NCBI GenBank assembly: GCA_905178155.1
Contig: CAJINV010000010.1
Location: forward strand, 1,222,709 to 1,286,708
Source of the DNA: Amoebophrya sp. A120
Lineage: Eukaryota > Sar > Dinophyceae > Syndiniales > Amoebophryaceae
Length of the DNA stretch: 64,000 nt
Reading direction: 5' to 3'
Both the position numbers and the translations under genes were made by a program. Every line of letters starts with the position of its first letter. The first letter of the stretch is position 1. The notes under the pieces were generated by a model. It ran no database searches and had not been told where the DNA came from. It was given only the letters and a program-made list of their open reading frames with translations. Positions 36,701 to 48,700 of the stretch are shown piece after piece.

Positions 36701-39700
36701 CAAGTTGAACTGGGTGGACGTTCTGTTGTCTGACATGAACTACAAAACCTACAAACGGTACGCCGACATGGTCGCGCAATCGCAGAACAAGGCGAAGGAG
36801 TTGGAAAAACAGAACCAGGACGAAGTCAAGGCGTTGGACCGCTTCACGGCGTAGGAGGCGGAACGGCAGAAGCAGCTGACGATGAGACGAAGACTCTTTC
36901 CTATGAGGCTGTCGAGTGGTTGTGATGCACCACAGACAGCGGTAACAAGAATCACAGACAACAAACTAATATTGCGCTGAACTTCGACTATCGTTGTTGC
37001 ATGGACGATTTTGCACCTCTGTACCTGCAACACAAATTGCGCCCCACCCGAACAGAACATAATGAAACCGTACTCAAAAAAGGAAGTAGTGCAGGTGCTT
37101 GGCTGCGGCCTTCTCCCCAAACGGCATCGGCGCCTGTTCTCATTTCTTTGGTTCTTGTTTTTTCTTCCTTCCCTTCGCTCTTCTTGTCCCTGGCCCAATG
37201 GGGCCTACAACTTGGTTGCTTCCGCACTTGTGGCGGGGCAGCACACCACCTGGCGGCGCAAGTGCTTCTGTGGCCGCCCGGTGCTCTCGACCCACCCACC
37301 CACCGCCCACAGGCATTGGGGCGGGTGGCCAACAGTAGGCGCGCAAAAAATTAGGGAAAATTCAGAATTTTTTAAGCCGGGGCGAATGCCCGGGCCCGGC
37401 AGACTGAGCGAGTTCGTCGGGGAGCAGCCAGGTAAATGCAAGAGGAAAACAGAAAAGAAAAAAAGAAGAAAGAGAAGAAAAATCGGACGAAACCCTTTCA
37501 GAAACGATTCTCAGATTGATAGAAAAAGAGAAGAAGACAGCGGATCAAGGAGGGGAGGAGATGAAGCAGAGGGCTCGGGGAATAATAGAGAAGGCGACGC
37601 GACTCTTGAAAGAGGCCGAGGGATTGGACCACGACCGGGGAGAAGAGAAGAGCACAGGAATGGAAATTGATGGAGACGTAGAAAGCGCAGACGAGGGTGG
37701 AGAAATGGAAGTCGAAACGAAAAAAGAATCGGACGGGGGAGGCGAATTCTACAAGGCAGATACATACGAAGGCACACGGCGCGGATACGTTTTCAAATTA
37801 GGGAAAGCGGGGCAAGGGTATTACAAGGACAGGGGACCTGAGGAAGCCACCCGCGTCTTCTTTAGCTGCTGCGTAGGCTGGGGGGAGGATGAAAAAAGGG
37901 AGGAAGCAAGAAGAAAGAGAGCAGAGCTGGCCCCAGACCCACAAATAGAAGAGGCGTCACTAAAAAGGCAACACAGAAAAGACGAAGAGGCGACTATCAC
38001 AACAAAAAATGACGAGCGAGGAGAGGCCAACCCGTCTCCTGGGCGGCAAGGTACCGACCGACCGGGAGAAAAGGAAGAAAGAAAAAAAGAAGAAAAAAAA
38101 TTTCCGACACTGGAGGAACTACTGGGCGACGACTTTGAAACAAAGGAAGAGGAAGAGCAACAGCAAGAAGAAAGACGAAAGAGAGAGGAGGAGAGGAAAA
38201 GGAGGAGGCAGGCGAAATATGAAACCCCTCTGCAAGAAGAACTGGCGAAAATGTTCAGGAGTTTAGACGAAGAAGTTAGAAGATAGGTAGTACAGTCGAG
38301 GTTGATGCGATGAGAACTCATACAATGAACACAGTGAAGGCATGTTGCGCAAATTTAATACGTTGAGGAAACACATAAAAAAAAACTGTAAGGGAAAGGG
38401 TGGGCCGCTCTCGAAGCAAAAAAAATAAACGAGGTGGGGGGTGTTCTGGCGGATGCGGAGGGAGGAGTGGAAACGGAGAGAGTATATACGAAAAAGCGAA
38501 ATAATTCGTAAAAGATGGCACCAACGTCCCGCGCGTCTCATCTCGTCCCCGCCAGCCCAGGAGGCACGGCGCTGCTTGTCATCTCGTCCACGCTGGCCGC
38601 TTAACTGCGGCCCGGCGCTGCTATCCCGCTGTAGAGAGCTAGTCGAAAAGAGGAAAATATATCAAAGTGGTGACAGGGTTGTTATTTTAAAAGTCTGTGC
38701 TAAAGCAGCACCCCCCTCCCCAAGGGGCCCCCTCGGGGCGGGCGCGATGGCGGCTCTGAGTAGCCGGAGCCCTGGGGCCCGATTCTTCGAATACGCATGA
38801 AAAAGGTGCGCGGACTAAGGTCGGCTGAAGTGCTCGAAAGGGGTACGCTTCGGGGTTGTCCGTCATCGTAGTAGGATCATCGGGTATGATCGATAGACCC
38901 CCAGTATACGTACTAGCGCACAGCCGGCCACAGACGTAAGTTTGCGATCAAGTTTGTAAGGCTAACCCATCAAGGCCACGCCGAGTCTCCACCTTGCTCG
39001 CGGGCTTGGATGGTAAGGGGGTTCTGCCACAAGTAGCGCCCACTGGTTGTTGTTACGCGTAAGCAATCGATAACGGTTCTGCGGCTGCGGCCGGGTGGTA
39101 GTTAGGAAGTGGATCGGGTATCCACCTAGGGGTATTGGCAGAGGCTAAATCTGTTCTAGCGCCCAGGTATTGGCAGAGGCTAAATCTGTTCTAACGCCAA
39201 CCCGCCAGGAGTTAAATGGTTACTACTACTACTACTGCATGACAGAAAAGCTGGGCTCTTGAGTAACGTGCATGACAGATTTAAGAGTCATGCCAGACAA
39301 GCATGACAAACTTGCATTCGTCCAGACCCAGACATTTTTACAGTTGATACGTGTCGTGGTAGATCCAGGCACCGGTCCTCAGAAGTGTGGCAAAGATCGG
39401 GAAAGAGCGACGCCGAGGCGAAGCAAGAAAATCTGTGACAGCGATGTTGAGCTTTGTTTTGGACACGTCATTGATGTCAAGACGGCCCCGGGAGCCGCTG
39501 GGACGGCGACCGGGGAAGTACACGTGGCTTGTCGCGCACCAGTGGCAGCTCTTTCCGGCGAGCGGGAAAGGACAGATGGGCGACTGGGACGGCCTGCAGT
39601 ACAGGACAGCAGGCCTAGTACTTGCGAGCGAAGTGAAGACGCCCTAGCCCTACAGGAAAAAAATGCAGGAGCGCAATCTCCGGCAGCCTGCACAGTGGGA

Positions 39701-42700
39701 CGTGAAGCAGTCCTCGAGAAGGCTCAGCAGGCTCCAACGCTAAGTACCTCTCCCTGCGTTTATTTTCCTCCACAACGGCGAGATCAGCCGCAACATCATA
39801 ATCATGCGGCTTCTGTCCCGCCCAAGATGTTGCGCTGTCTCGAATGCGGAGAGGAAAAGCCAAGCAGTTGTTTTCCGGCGACATCAGCGGGCAAGAACGA
39901 GAAAGACACGCCGGGAGTAAAAAACAGCGTAGCCCGTGGGGGTGCTTCCTCGACGACGGGCACAGGTAATCTTAGCGCGAATGAGCAGCAGGAAGCTGTC
40001 GGTCTGGACAACTATGATACTGCTGCAGCAGGAGCAGCGACAGGGCCTAAATTAAAGGATGATCAGAGCATTGGCACATCAACATCGAGTTCGAGATTGC
40101 TTGTCTGTCACTTTTGTGCGCAGTATGGGAGATCGAGGTTGGCGAATCTGGTGCCAGCAAAGGTGCCGTTTTCTGATTTGTTGCGACAAAATGAAACTAC
40201 TAAGGATGGATCTTCGGAAGACCAGCAAGGTTGTCGCGGAAACAATTCATCATCTGCAGACGCGCAGGAGCGCACAGGGGGCAGCAGCAACAGGCGCAGC
40301 TATATGGACGTTTACATTCTGGACGACGAGGAAGTTGAAACACAGGGCCACACACTAACCACCAACAGCATGGCGCCTCCACAGCACTTGCAACTTGGTG
40401 CTGTCTTGCATAATTCCACAGCGCCTCTAATATCGTCTTCTGACACCGCCGCCCGAAATTCTACCTCGAGGATAAAAATCGACGAAAAGAACGGCGACTC
40501 CTACCTCTTGCCACCCGGCTCTGCGACGCGAAACTGCCATCCCCACGAGTTGGCCTTGAGGAAACTCTATCAAATGCAAATATGTCTGGGTCTGGAAGGA
40601 TGCGAACTTGTGATGCGTGTTGCGGATCATCCAAAAATCTGTGTTGCGTGACTTGCAAAAGGTCCCCACTTCTGGCCGTTCTGAGGGGGCATTTCTCATG
40701 CGGAATAGGCATCACCAAGGGGCTGCAGAACCTGTGATGCCAGCCCCTGCATTCCAGACTTGGCGGAGCTTGGAAAAACTGCATGACAAATCTCGCAATC
40801 TTCCAGACCCAGACACTTTTGCATTTGATAAGCTCGCAGTAACTGATTTTCATCACATGAAGCTACCGCCGCGGCTGGAAGTGGATGATTTGCTCGATCT
40901 GTCAGAGAAGCCGTTTCTTCCCGAAGCCCGGATGAATAAGAAGGAGATTGATGTTGGTAATGCTCCTGGACCTGGTGGAAATAAAATATCAAACCAAAAT
41001 AGAGTCCCCAACCCCAACTACGACGAAAAACTGGCAAAAACGCTCGAATCCGACGACTACTGCCAGGATCTCGGGCGCTTTGTCGTTCGGAATCCGCGAG
41101 TCGAAAACAACGCAGATTTCCTCCGCATGAAGCGGTTTAAGCAAAACTTACTTCAGAAGGATACCGAGGACAAGGACCTCGCGACGAATTCCCATTTTGC
41201 TGGTCCGCTCGGCAACCCGTGGACGAACCGAGGCTTACAGTTGATTCCGGTGAACGCGAAATTTTGGCTGCTGAAGGAACAGGCCTGGCTCTACAGCAAG
41301 GGCGTTTGCTTGCCTTTCATGGAGAGAACCACGGAGGTTTTCCCCTTTGTGGAAGACATCGACTTGACAAATTGTCAGTGTACCTGGGAAAACAGTGTCC
41401 CCAACGCGGTGAAGTTTTTCCTACAACCGAAAGACTCCCGGAACCCCCGGTATGCGAAGAAGTACCCAGACTTATCATTCAGTTATCAAATGCAAAAATG
41501 TCTGGGTCTGGAAGGTTGGAACTTGTGATGCTATTTTTGGAATCTAAAAAAATCTCTATTGCATGACCAGCAAGAGGAGTCTAGTTTGTGCTACGCGGGG
41601 AGGGCGTTTGTCATGCGGAGTAGGCATCAGGAAGCCCTCTAAAAATCTGCGACGCTAGGCCGTGCATTACAGACATCCTGGGTCATGCAAAAATATGCGT
41701 GACAAATCTCAGAATCTTCCAGACCCAGACACTTTTGCATTTGATATCAGTCAGGAACAAACCAAACTCTTCTTCAACCTGGCCGACAAAAAGTTTCTGC
41801 AGAAGCGGGCCCGAATCCTCGGGCGCATGTTTCCGGGCAAGAAGTTGGAGTGCGTCGTGTTCTCCTCCTCGGGGTGGTCTATATGCATTGCAAAAGTATT
41901 TGACTTACTCGTAGTATTGCAATACAAATTGGCTCAGCATGACAAACGGAACGTCTCATGCTGATTTAACTTGAAAATTGAAATTTGTCTTGCATGACTG
42001 TAATTCCTACGAGTACGATACTTTTGCACAGGATGGTCTACGGAGAAGCACAAAATGAAGATTTCGCTACACCTGGTCTGGCCACACTTGCTGGTGAACC
42101 GGGAGATTTGCGCGCAGGTCCGGGCGGAAACTCTAAGGTATTTCCGGTCAAACCGGGGACGCATGTATCAGGAAGAGTTGAAAAAGCTGGGGAATACTGG
42201 TACTGCTGTGGTTACCGTATCCATACCGGAGTGCTTGAAATTGCTAAATAGCGGCGTGTTTGACCACAAATTGGTCGCGAAAACCTGCGTTGTGCGGAAC
42301 GGGGCGGTGGTCGTTTCGAAAGTTTTTACCAGCTTGACTGAGAGCGAAAGGCAAGTCGGAGATCTGTACTTCGAAAAAGGGTGGAAAGTAGCGAAAGTGG
42401 TGCTGTTGCGAGGAGGAGGAGACGGATCGTCATCGTCCACGACCACTTCTGTTGTCCACACGGTGCAGGAAGCTCTGCGAAAAATCGAGGAAAACGTGAT
42501 CGAACTGAAGCGGCGAGGACGGGGAAAATTGAGTTGCCAGCGCCCCTCATCCGATAAGAATTCGGTCACGTCAGAAATAAACGGTACAGCAGTACGTCCC
42601 GCTGAAGACAACAAACAGAACCTCACCAAAAAATTCGAGCGCCTCGAAATCCACTTTGAGACAGATTTTTGGGCGGACATTTTTGACGATGTGATTGAGA

Positions 42701-45700
42701 AACACCGGCAGGGCTTGCGGCCTCCGTTCGCCGATAAAAGAACGTACATGATCCCCGAGAAAATTTTTGAAGCGGATTTAAAACACTTTGCTACTGATTT
42801 TGGCTACTTCTACACCGGCGACGAGGTCGGGGGAGCGGGAGGGGACAGGAGGAAAAAGAAAGCCGGAATTATTCGCCCCGATGCCCCTCCGAACCCGAAG
42901 GCTACTTCTATCTCCACTGCTTCTGGGGGTGCTTCTCGTCTAGCACGAGACGAGGATCAGCCGGGAGGGGAGAGGATGAAAGACAAAGCCGGAAAAATAA
43001 ATGTCAAAGATGGTCCGGTCGTAAGGGCGGGTGCCAGCACATCCACCGTTCTCCCTCCAGCACAAAACCACGACGATCAACATCCGCAACGTCGTCAACA
43101 GCTCCCCGCGAAAAAACTAGTGTCCAAAGCCAAAGTCGAGCTGGTGTTCAGGAAAGCGGGAGGGGAGAAGAGGAAAAAGAAAGTCGGAATTATTCGCCCC
43201 GATGCCCCTCCGTACCAACGTGAATTTTGTCTGCGGCTAAAAGATTCAAAAATTTTGATTTTGAGTATGGCACCAAAGGAGTCTGGGCCGTCCCAGTCCC
43301 GGCGGTCTCGAAGGTCGCAGGGGGGCTGAGCAGGGACGCCTCCACCGGAAAGAATTTCGCCCACGGTAGCTGGCCATCGTCCGCATCTCGCGTCTCTACT
43401 TTCCTGCCCTTGTAGGCCCGGCTCCCCATTCTTCGGCTGTCCCAGTTGGGGCAGTCCGGAGGGGCCTGAGGGTGAGGGCGCAGACAAATTTACGCAAAGG
43501 CCCAAACGCACTTAGTAATGGCCTTGCGCAAATTTGTCTGCACCTCCGGCAGGGGTGCTCTCCTTGGACCCCCCCTCCCCTAGCCGCAGACGAATTTACG
43601 CAGCTCCTTTCTGGTTGGCCTTGTTTGCATGTCCATCAGCGCCAAAAGTTGGCACGCTTCCCGGGGGTATTGCGCCCCGTATTGCGATTTGGCGCTGATG
43701 TTTCAATGCCTCCCCTAATTGGTCATCCACTAAAAGCAGGGGTGGCCCTGCAGGTGATGTAGCAGAAATGAAGGTGGCCGCGCGCCGTTGCAAAAGCAAA
43801 TTTTTGAATTTTTCAGCCGCAGACAAAATTCCTCTTGGTACTCCGAACCCGAAGGCTACTTCTATCTCCACTGCTTCTGGGGGTGCTTCTTGTCTAGCAC
43901 GAGACGAGGATCAGCAGCAAGCTGAACTACAACTCCAGCGCTCCGCAAAAACATTATTGTCCAAGGCCAAAGTCGAGCTGGTGTTCAGGAAAAACCGAGG
44001 TCGCTTCCTGTACCGTTCTCAGTACATTGACCTCTGTAAATTAAACCACTTGAACCGCCTCACCCCCTCGTGGTTCAAGAAGCGCAGTCAGGACTACTCG
44101 CCGTTCGCGAGAACCTTGACGGAAGAGTGTCGACCGGTCTTGCCCTACGGGATTTTTGAGTTTGGAGGCTCTACTGGTTCAGAGCAAATGATAAATCAAT
44201 CTGATTTTGACTACGACGACGAACTCTGGGATCCCTGTTTGCCGGAGGGGAAACTGCCGGAGCAGAAAGTTATTGTCGATCCGGATTCGGAAACGATTCA
44301 AAATCTCCGACATTTCCACAACCGACAGAAGCCGATTGCTGGTGTCGAGAAGGCGGGAATGGTGAAAACGGAAGTACAGAAGATGAAAACTACAGCTGCT
44401 GGTGACCGTGACGCGGAAACGGCCGGGGCAGGGGGCGCGGGGACGATAACGATATCGAACAAGAATACAACATCCGGGTCTACAACAAGAACGCCAGACT
44501 CAGAACAAGATGGTGACACAACAACTGCACAAGCTGGGGGACAAGACGAAAATCGAAATCCTCTCAAGGTGGATACTCGGGCCACCCTTGTTCTATCAAA
44601 TGCAAAAATGTCTGGGTCTGGAAAAATGCAACTTGTGATGCTGCATTTGGATTCCAAAAAATGCTGTATTGCATGATTAGCAAATACGGGAATGCAATTT
44701 TTGCTACGCTGAGAAGGCATTTGTCATGCGAAAAAGGCATCAAGAAGCCCTCAGAAAATCTGTATTGCTAGGGTATGCATCACAGACATCATGGCTAATG
44801 CAACACGTGCGTGACAAATGTCAGACACTTCCAGACCCAGACATTTTTACATTTGATACGTTCATCCCCCATTACACCATTCCCAGCACCGGATGAGGTC
44901 TTTCACGAAGCAGGACCTGGAAAACACTTTGAAATTCATGATCAAGGGGACTTGCCGCGCACCGAAGGGTGCGCTCCCCTCGCCGGAATTTGTTTCGCCC
45001 GCAACCTGGCTTGCGGGGAGTCGGTTGCCGCGGAGCTTGGTCGCAGCGTTAGGGTCGTTTGATACAAAAAGTTCCGTTGCTGTGCAGGGGCCTCGTGTTG
45101 GTGTTCATGATGATGATGCCAGAGGTGGTGCTGGCTGTAGTGATTCTACCCGCGGCCCCTACTTACGACCCGGTAAGCCGGACAGCTGTGTCCGACGGTT
45201 CACCGGTACCATTGCAGAGTTCCAAGACAACATACAGGAAAGAATCCAAGAGCTGCAAGAATCACCGGCGAGCTACATAGTCGGCGACTTTCTCCCGATA
45301 CACGACCCGGACATGCAACCAGTCGTGCATCTATGCTGATGAAAAAGCGACATCTTTCGTCCAATCTGCACATCGCAACCCGCCTTGAATTTTATTTGCA
45401 GCATACCATGATGAAATGTAAAACTTTGCAAATTTCGATTTCTTGATGGCCATGATCAGGTTGCAAAATAAGCCATTTATGGATTAAGAAGTGCGAAGGC
45501 GTAGTTGTGAAGTGGTTGCCGATTTATTATTTCCGTAGCATAGCACCACGCGATCGCCAGTTTCGTATACGAGAAGTTAGGTAACGAGCAGGCCAGGGCG
45601 GTGTTTTTGAAAAGAGTTTTTGAGAAACGACGGGAGTTAGAAAGACAATCAAGGTCCTCGTGTGGTACGGAAAGACGAACTACAGCTACAACTTCTCCAG

Positions 45701-48700
45701 CAGATACACCCTGTTCTCCCCCGCCCTGTGCTTTCGACTCCCGGTTCCTAGAAACCGTGAAAGAGAACACGGACAAGCGCGTCGTGCTTTCCGGAAAGAG
45801 GGACTGGATCAAGCTGCTCGTGCCCGACGAAAACTACTCGGCTGAAAACTTTCTGCGTGGGGGCAAAAACTACAATGAAGCTCATCCACAAAGACAAACC
45901 CACTCGCCCTTCGGCCTCTCCCTTTGTTGCTGGCGCGGGGGCATCGGTTTGTCGAGGCCGGAAACGGATGTAGTGCCCGTGGACGAAAGCGACCTGTTTC
46001 AGCGGATTTACGGGAGGGAAATCAGGCCCGACGCGAAAGCGATTCGAGAGCGGGGCTTGGATTTTCACAGTTTGACGAAAAAAAAGTCGTCGAGGGAAGA
46101 GCGGCAGACCTCGGAGAGAGAAAACTGCCACAAATCCCACCTGTCCGGCTTTGCGGAGCTGTTTGACGCGGAAAATTATCAAATGCAAATATGTCTGGGT
46201 CTGGAAGAGCCAAACTTGTGATGCTGCGTTTGGATGCTAACAAAATCTGTATTGCACGAGCAGCAAGAGTATGGAGTCAAATTTGGCTACGCGGAGAGGG
46301 CATTTGTCATGCAGGATGCGCATCGATACATACGAAATTAAAAAATCTGTGATGCTATGGCATACATCACAGACATCATGGATCATGGAAAATGTGCATG
46401 ACAAACTTCTCCTCTTCCAGACCCAGAGACGTTTACATTTGATAAACACCACTTTTCAGAATTGAACCTGCCACGGGAATTGTGCGGAAGTAGTAGAGAC
46501 GCGAAGGAATTTGGGCTGTGTTCTGGGTTGAAAAACAAGCAAGAAAATACAAATACTAGCGCAGGAGCAGGGACGAGAGCACCATCAAAAACTGGAAAGC
46601 AGAGCTGCAGCTCCATGGAGGGGGGAATCTCCGCAAAATGTGCTGACATGAAACTGAAGAACATGGATGATGTGCAGGATTACTCCAGGCGGGAAAACTT
46701 CCGACGCCACGTGTTGGCGGAGATGGAGCGGGAGAAATTTGCCATGCGCGACGGGTATCCTGTGCAAAAGTATCGTACTCGTAGTAGTTGCGTTTATGCA
46801 TTACAAATCTCTTTCTCAAGTCGAATCAGCATTACAAATTCAATTTGTAATGCTGGGCTAATTTGTATACTAGTATGATGCTTTTGCATTGCATAACGGG
46901 GAGAAGGACGAGGAGAATTATCACATGCTGAACGTGTTGTTTGGGGAGAAAATCAATAAAGGTGTGCATGGGAAGACGAACGAAGAGATGATGTGGGAGG
47001 ATCATGTTGTCGTCGCAGAATCATGTGGACGACGCAGCTGCGAAATAAACCGCGACAAGGATTCCGATTCTTGTCCTCTAGTACCGGCACAAAACCAAGA
47101 AGAGGCAATGTCTCCGTGGTCCACCGTCGTTGGGTCTTCCAAGTCATTAATCAGCCAGCATATGGGTCTCCACCGGGTTCTGGACGAAATGCACATACTG
47201 CAGTGGGAAAAATGCAAAGGACCGCTTTCGTCGCAAATGAGAGCGGCAGATGGACCACGAGCGGAGGAGCAATGTGAAGATCCTTACAATAATGCAGAAC
47301 AGAAGCGCGCGGACGACCCACTGGCCCGTGTCCAGGAATGCGCAGCTGCGCTGGAGAGAGACGACTTGAGTCTTGACGAAATTTTGCGGCTCACCGATCC
47401 GGATTCGAAGGCAAAGCGAGTCTCGGCAATTTGTGCAGAACAGATCGATGGGACAACTGGCGTTTCTACTGCGTGTTCTCCGTACGAAGGAACAACGTCA
47501 TGCGGCCCTCACGATTCTCATTTTCTGGACGATCACGACGGCGACCGGCTACTCCCCCGACAGATCCGGATTTACTTTGTCGAAGATTTTGAAATGATTT
47601 TTCTGGTCTTCAACGTGCCGAAAGCGAGAATCCTACCCGTAGCGGCTATGGAGGAGGAGGATATGCAACACAAATTTCCCGTACATGTACAATATGCATC
47701 ACAAACTTCACCAGTTTGCAGTGTAAAACTTGTCATGCTAAACTAGGATCGAAGCCAAGTTTTGTCATGCAGGAACTACCGCATTTGTATGTGTGCAGGA
47801 AATTTACTGTGGATAGAGCAACTACACCGACTAGTCGGGGAAGATGGGGGCCGCAGGATGCAGAAGGATGATCCACGCGCACCACCCGAGCAGATTGCTG
47901 GTGTTCGGAAGCGGAATAAATGCAACAACCCGGATGAAGATATTTTCTCATCTGAAGACGACGGATTTTTGGCCAGAGATCATCGGTTTAACGACGATGG
48001 GTTCGACAGTTACAACTACGATAATCTCGAGGATTTTTATCCAAACGAGATGGGCGACGATGACCAAGATGGTGACCGTAACGCCTCTAGGAACCTCCAG
48101 AACGTCACTACGATCAAGATCTCCGAGCCGGTGCGCGGCGCTTGCTTCAGTCGGGCCAGACTCTTGCTTGAAGATTGGACGCAGGCAAGCGAATTTCGAA
48201 TTCCGATCCCGCACTACGGGGTGGGGTGTGTGGGGAAAGTGGACGTGGAGAGCACGACCTCCATGGCGAGAAGAGTAAAAATGCAGAATAAAAACTTTCT
48301 ACAAGAACACCTTCAAACGTCGACGCCGATTCTTTATCCAGTCTTCCCCCACATCAACGTTTTCATCGTACCCGACCACTTCGCGAGTTATCAAATGTAA
48401 AAATGTAGTCTGGGTCTGGAAGATTCTAAACTTGTAATGCTGTCTCTGGATTCTAAAAAAATTTGTATTGCATGACCAGCAAAAGGACTCCAGTTTGTGC
48501 TACGTGGAGAGGGCATTTATCATGCGGTAGAGGCATCACAAAGTCCTCTAAAAATCTGTGATGCTAGGGCATGCATCACAGACATCATGGGTCATTAAAA
48601 ATATGCATGTAATGCAAAAAGCGACGAGACCCGTTTGACGTGGTCCAGTTGAGACATGTCATGCAAAAGTCGATACCCACAGCGACGTGAGAGGCGCTAG

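Larger units (their letters stand above)
25940..37405 (+). mobile_element. 11.5-kb DNA-transposon-like element with two spliced genes
   Basis: Flanked by GAGCGAGTTC at 25930-25939 and 37406-37415. Joining 25939 to 37416 restores an open LINE frame (NAGASS-SGSSQVNARG). Ends AGCCAGCCAGCCGCTGGC...TTTGCGCGCC and the reverse complement of 37335-37405 share an imperfect inverted repeat of about 70 bp. A 9-11-bp duplication is typical of Mutator-like elements. The superfamily assignment is only a suggestion. Confidence 0.75.
22516..39235 (+). mobile_element. LINE-1: 5'-truncated non-LTR retrotransposon with nested insertions
   Basis: Flanked by a 17-bp duplication of introner sequence, TGCATGACAGAAAAGCT, at 22499-22515 and 39236-39252. 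The body ends in (TAC)5. It begins inside the reverse transcriptase domain (NAEASGMDG), so the endonuclease is lost. LINE sequence proper is 22516-24512, 25116-25939 and 37416-39235. Confidence 0.92.
22358..39349 (+). mobile_element. Introner, family A, gene 3 intron 1, expanded to 17.0 kb by LINE-1
   Basis: Left half 22358-22515 begins TATGGATTGTAAAAATGTC; right half 39236-39349 ends CAGACATTTTTACAGTTGATA in outline. Target duplication CGTGT at 22353-22357 and 39350-39354. Removal joins EHGENRV to VVDPGTGP in frame. Confidence 0.92.

Noticed and set aside
38540-39235. Possible rRNA or structured RNA gene in the GC-rich stretch
   Set aside because: No conserved rRNA segment recognised; position just before the (TAC)n tail fits a LINE 3' untranslated region.
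40978-41010. Another introner beginning ATATCAAACC within exon 3 of gene 3
   Set aside because: The reading frame is open through it and no matching right end or duplication follows.
45340-45600. Splitting gene 3 into two genes at this point
   Set aside because: A phase-0 GT-AG junction closes the frame and the full exon sum is divisible by three; kept as an explicit alternative because evidence is modest.
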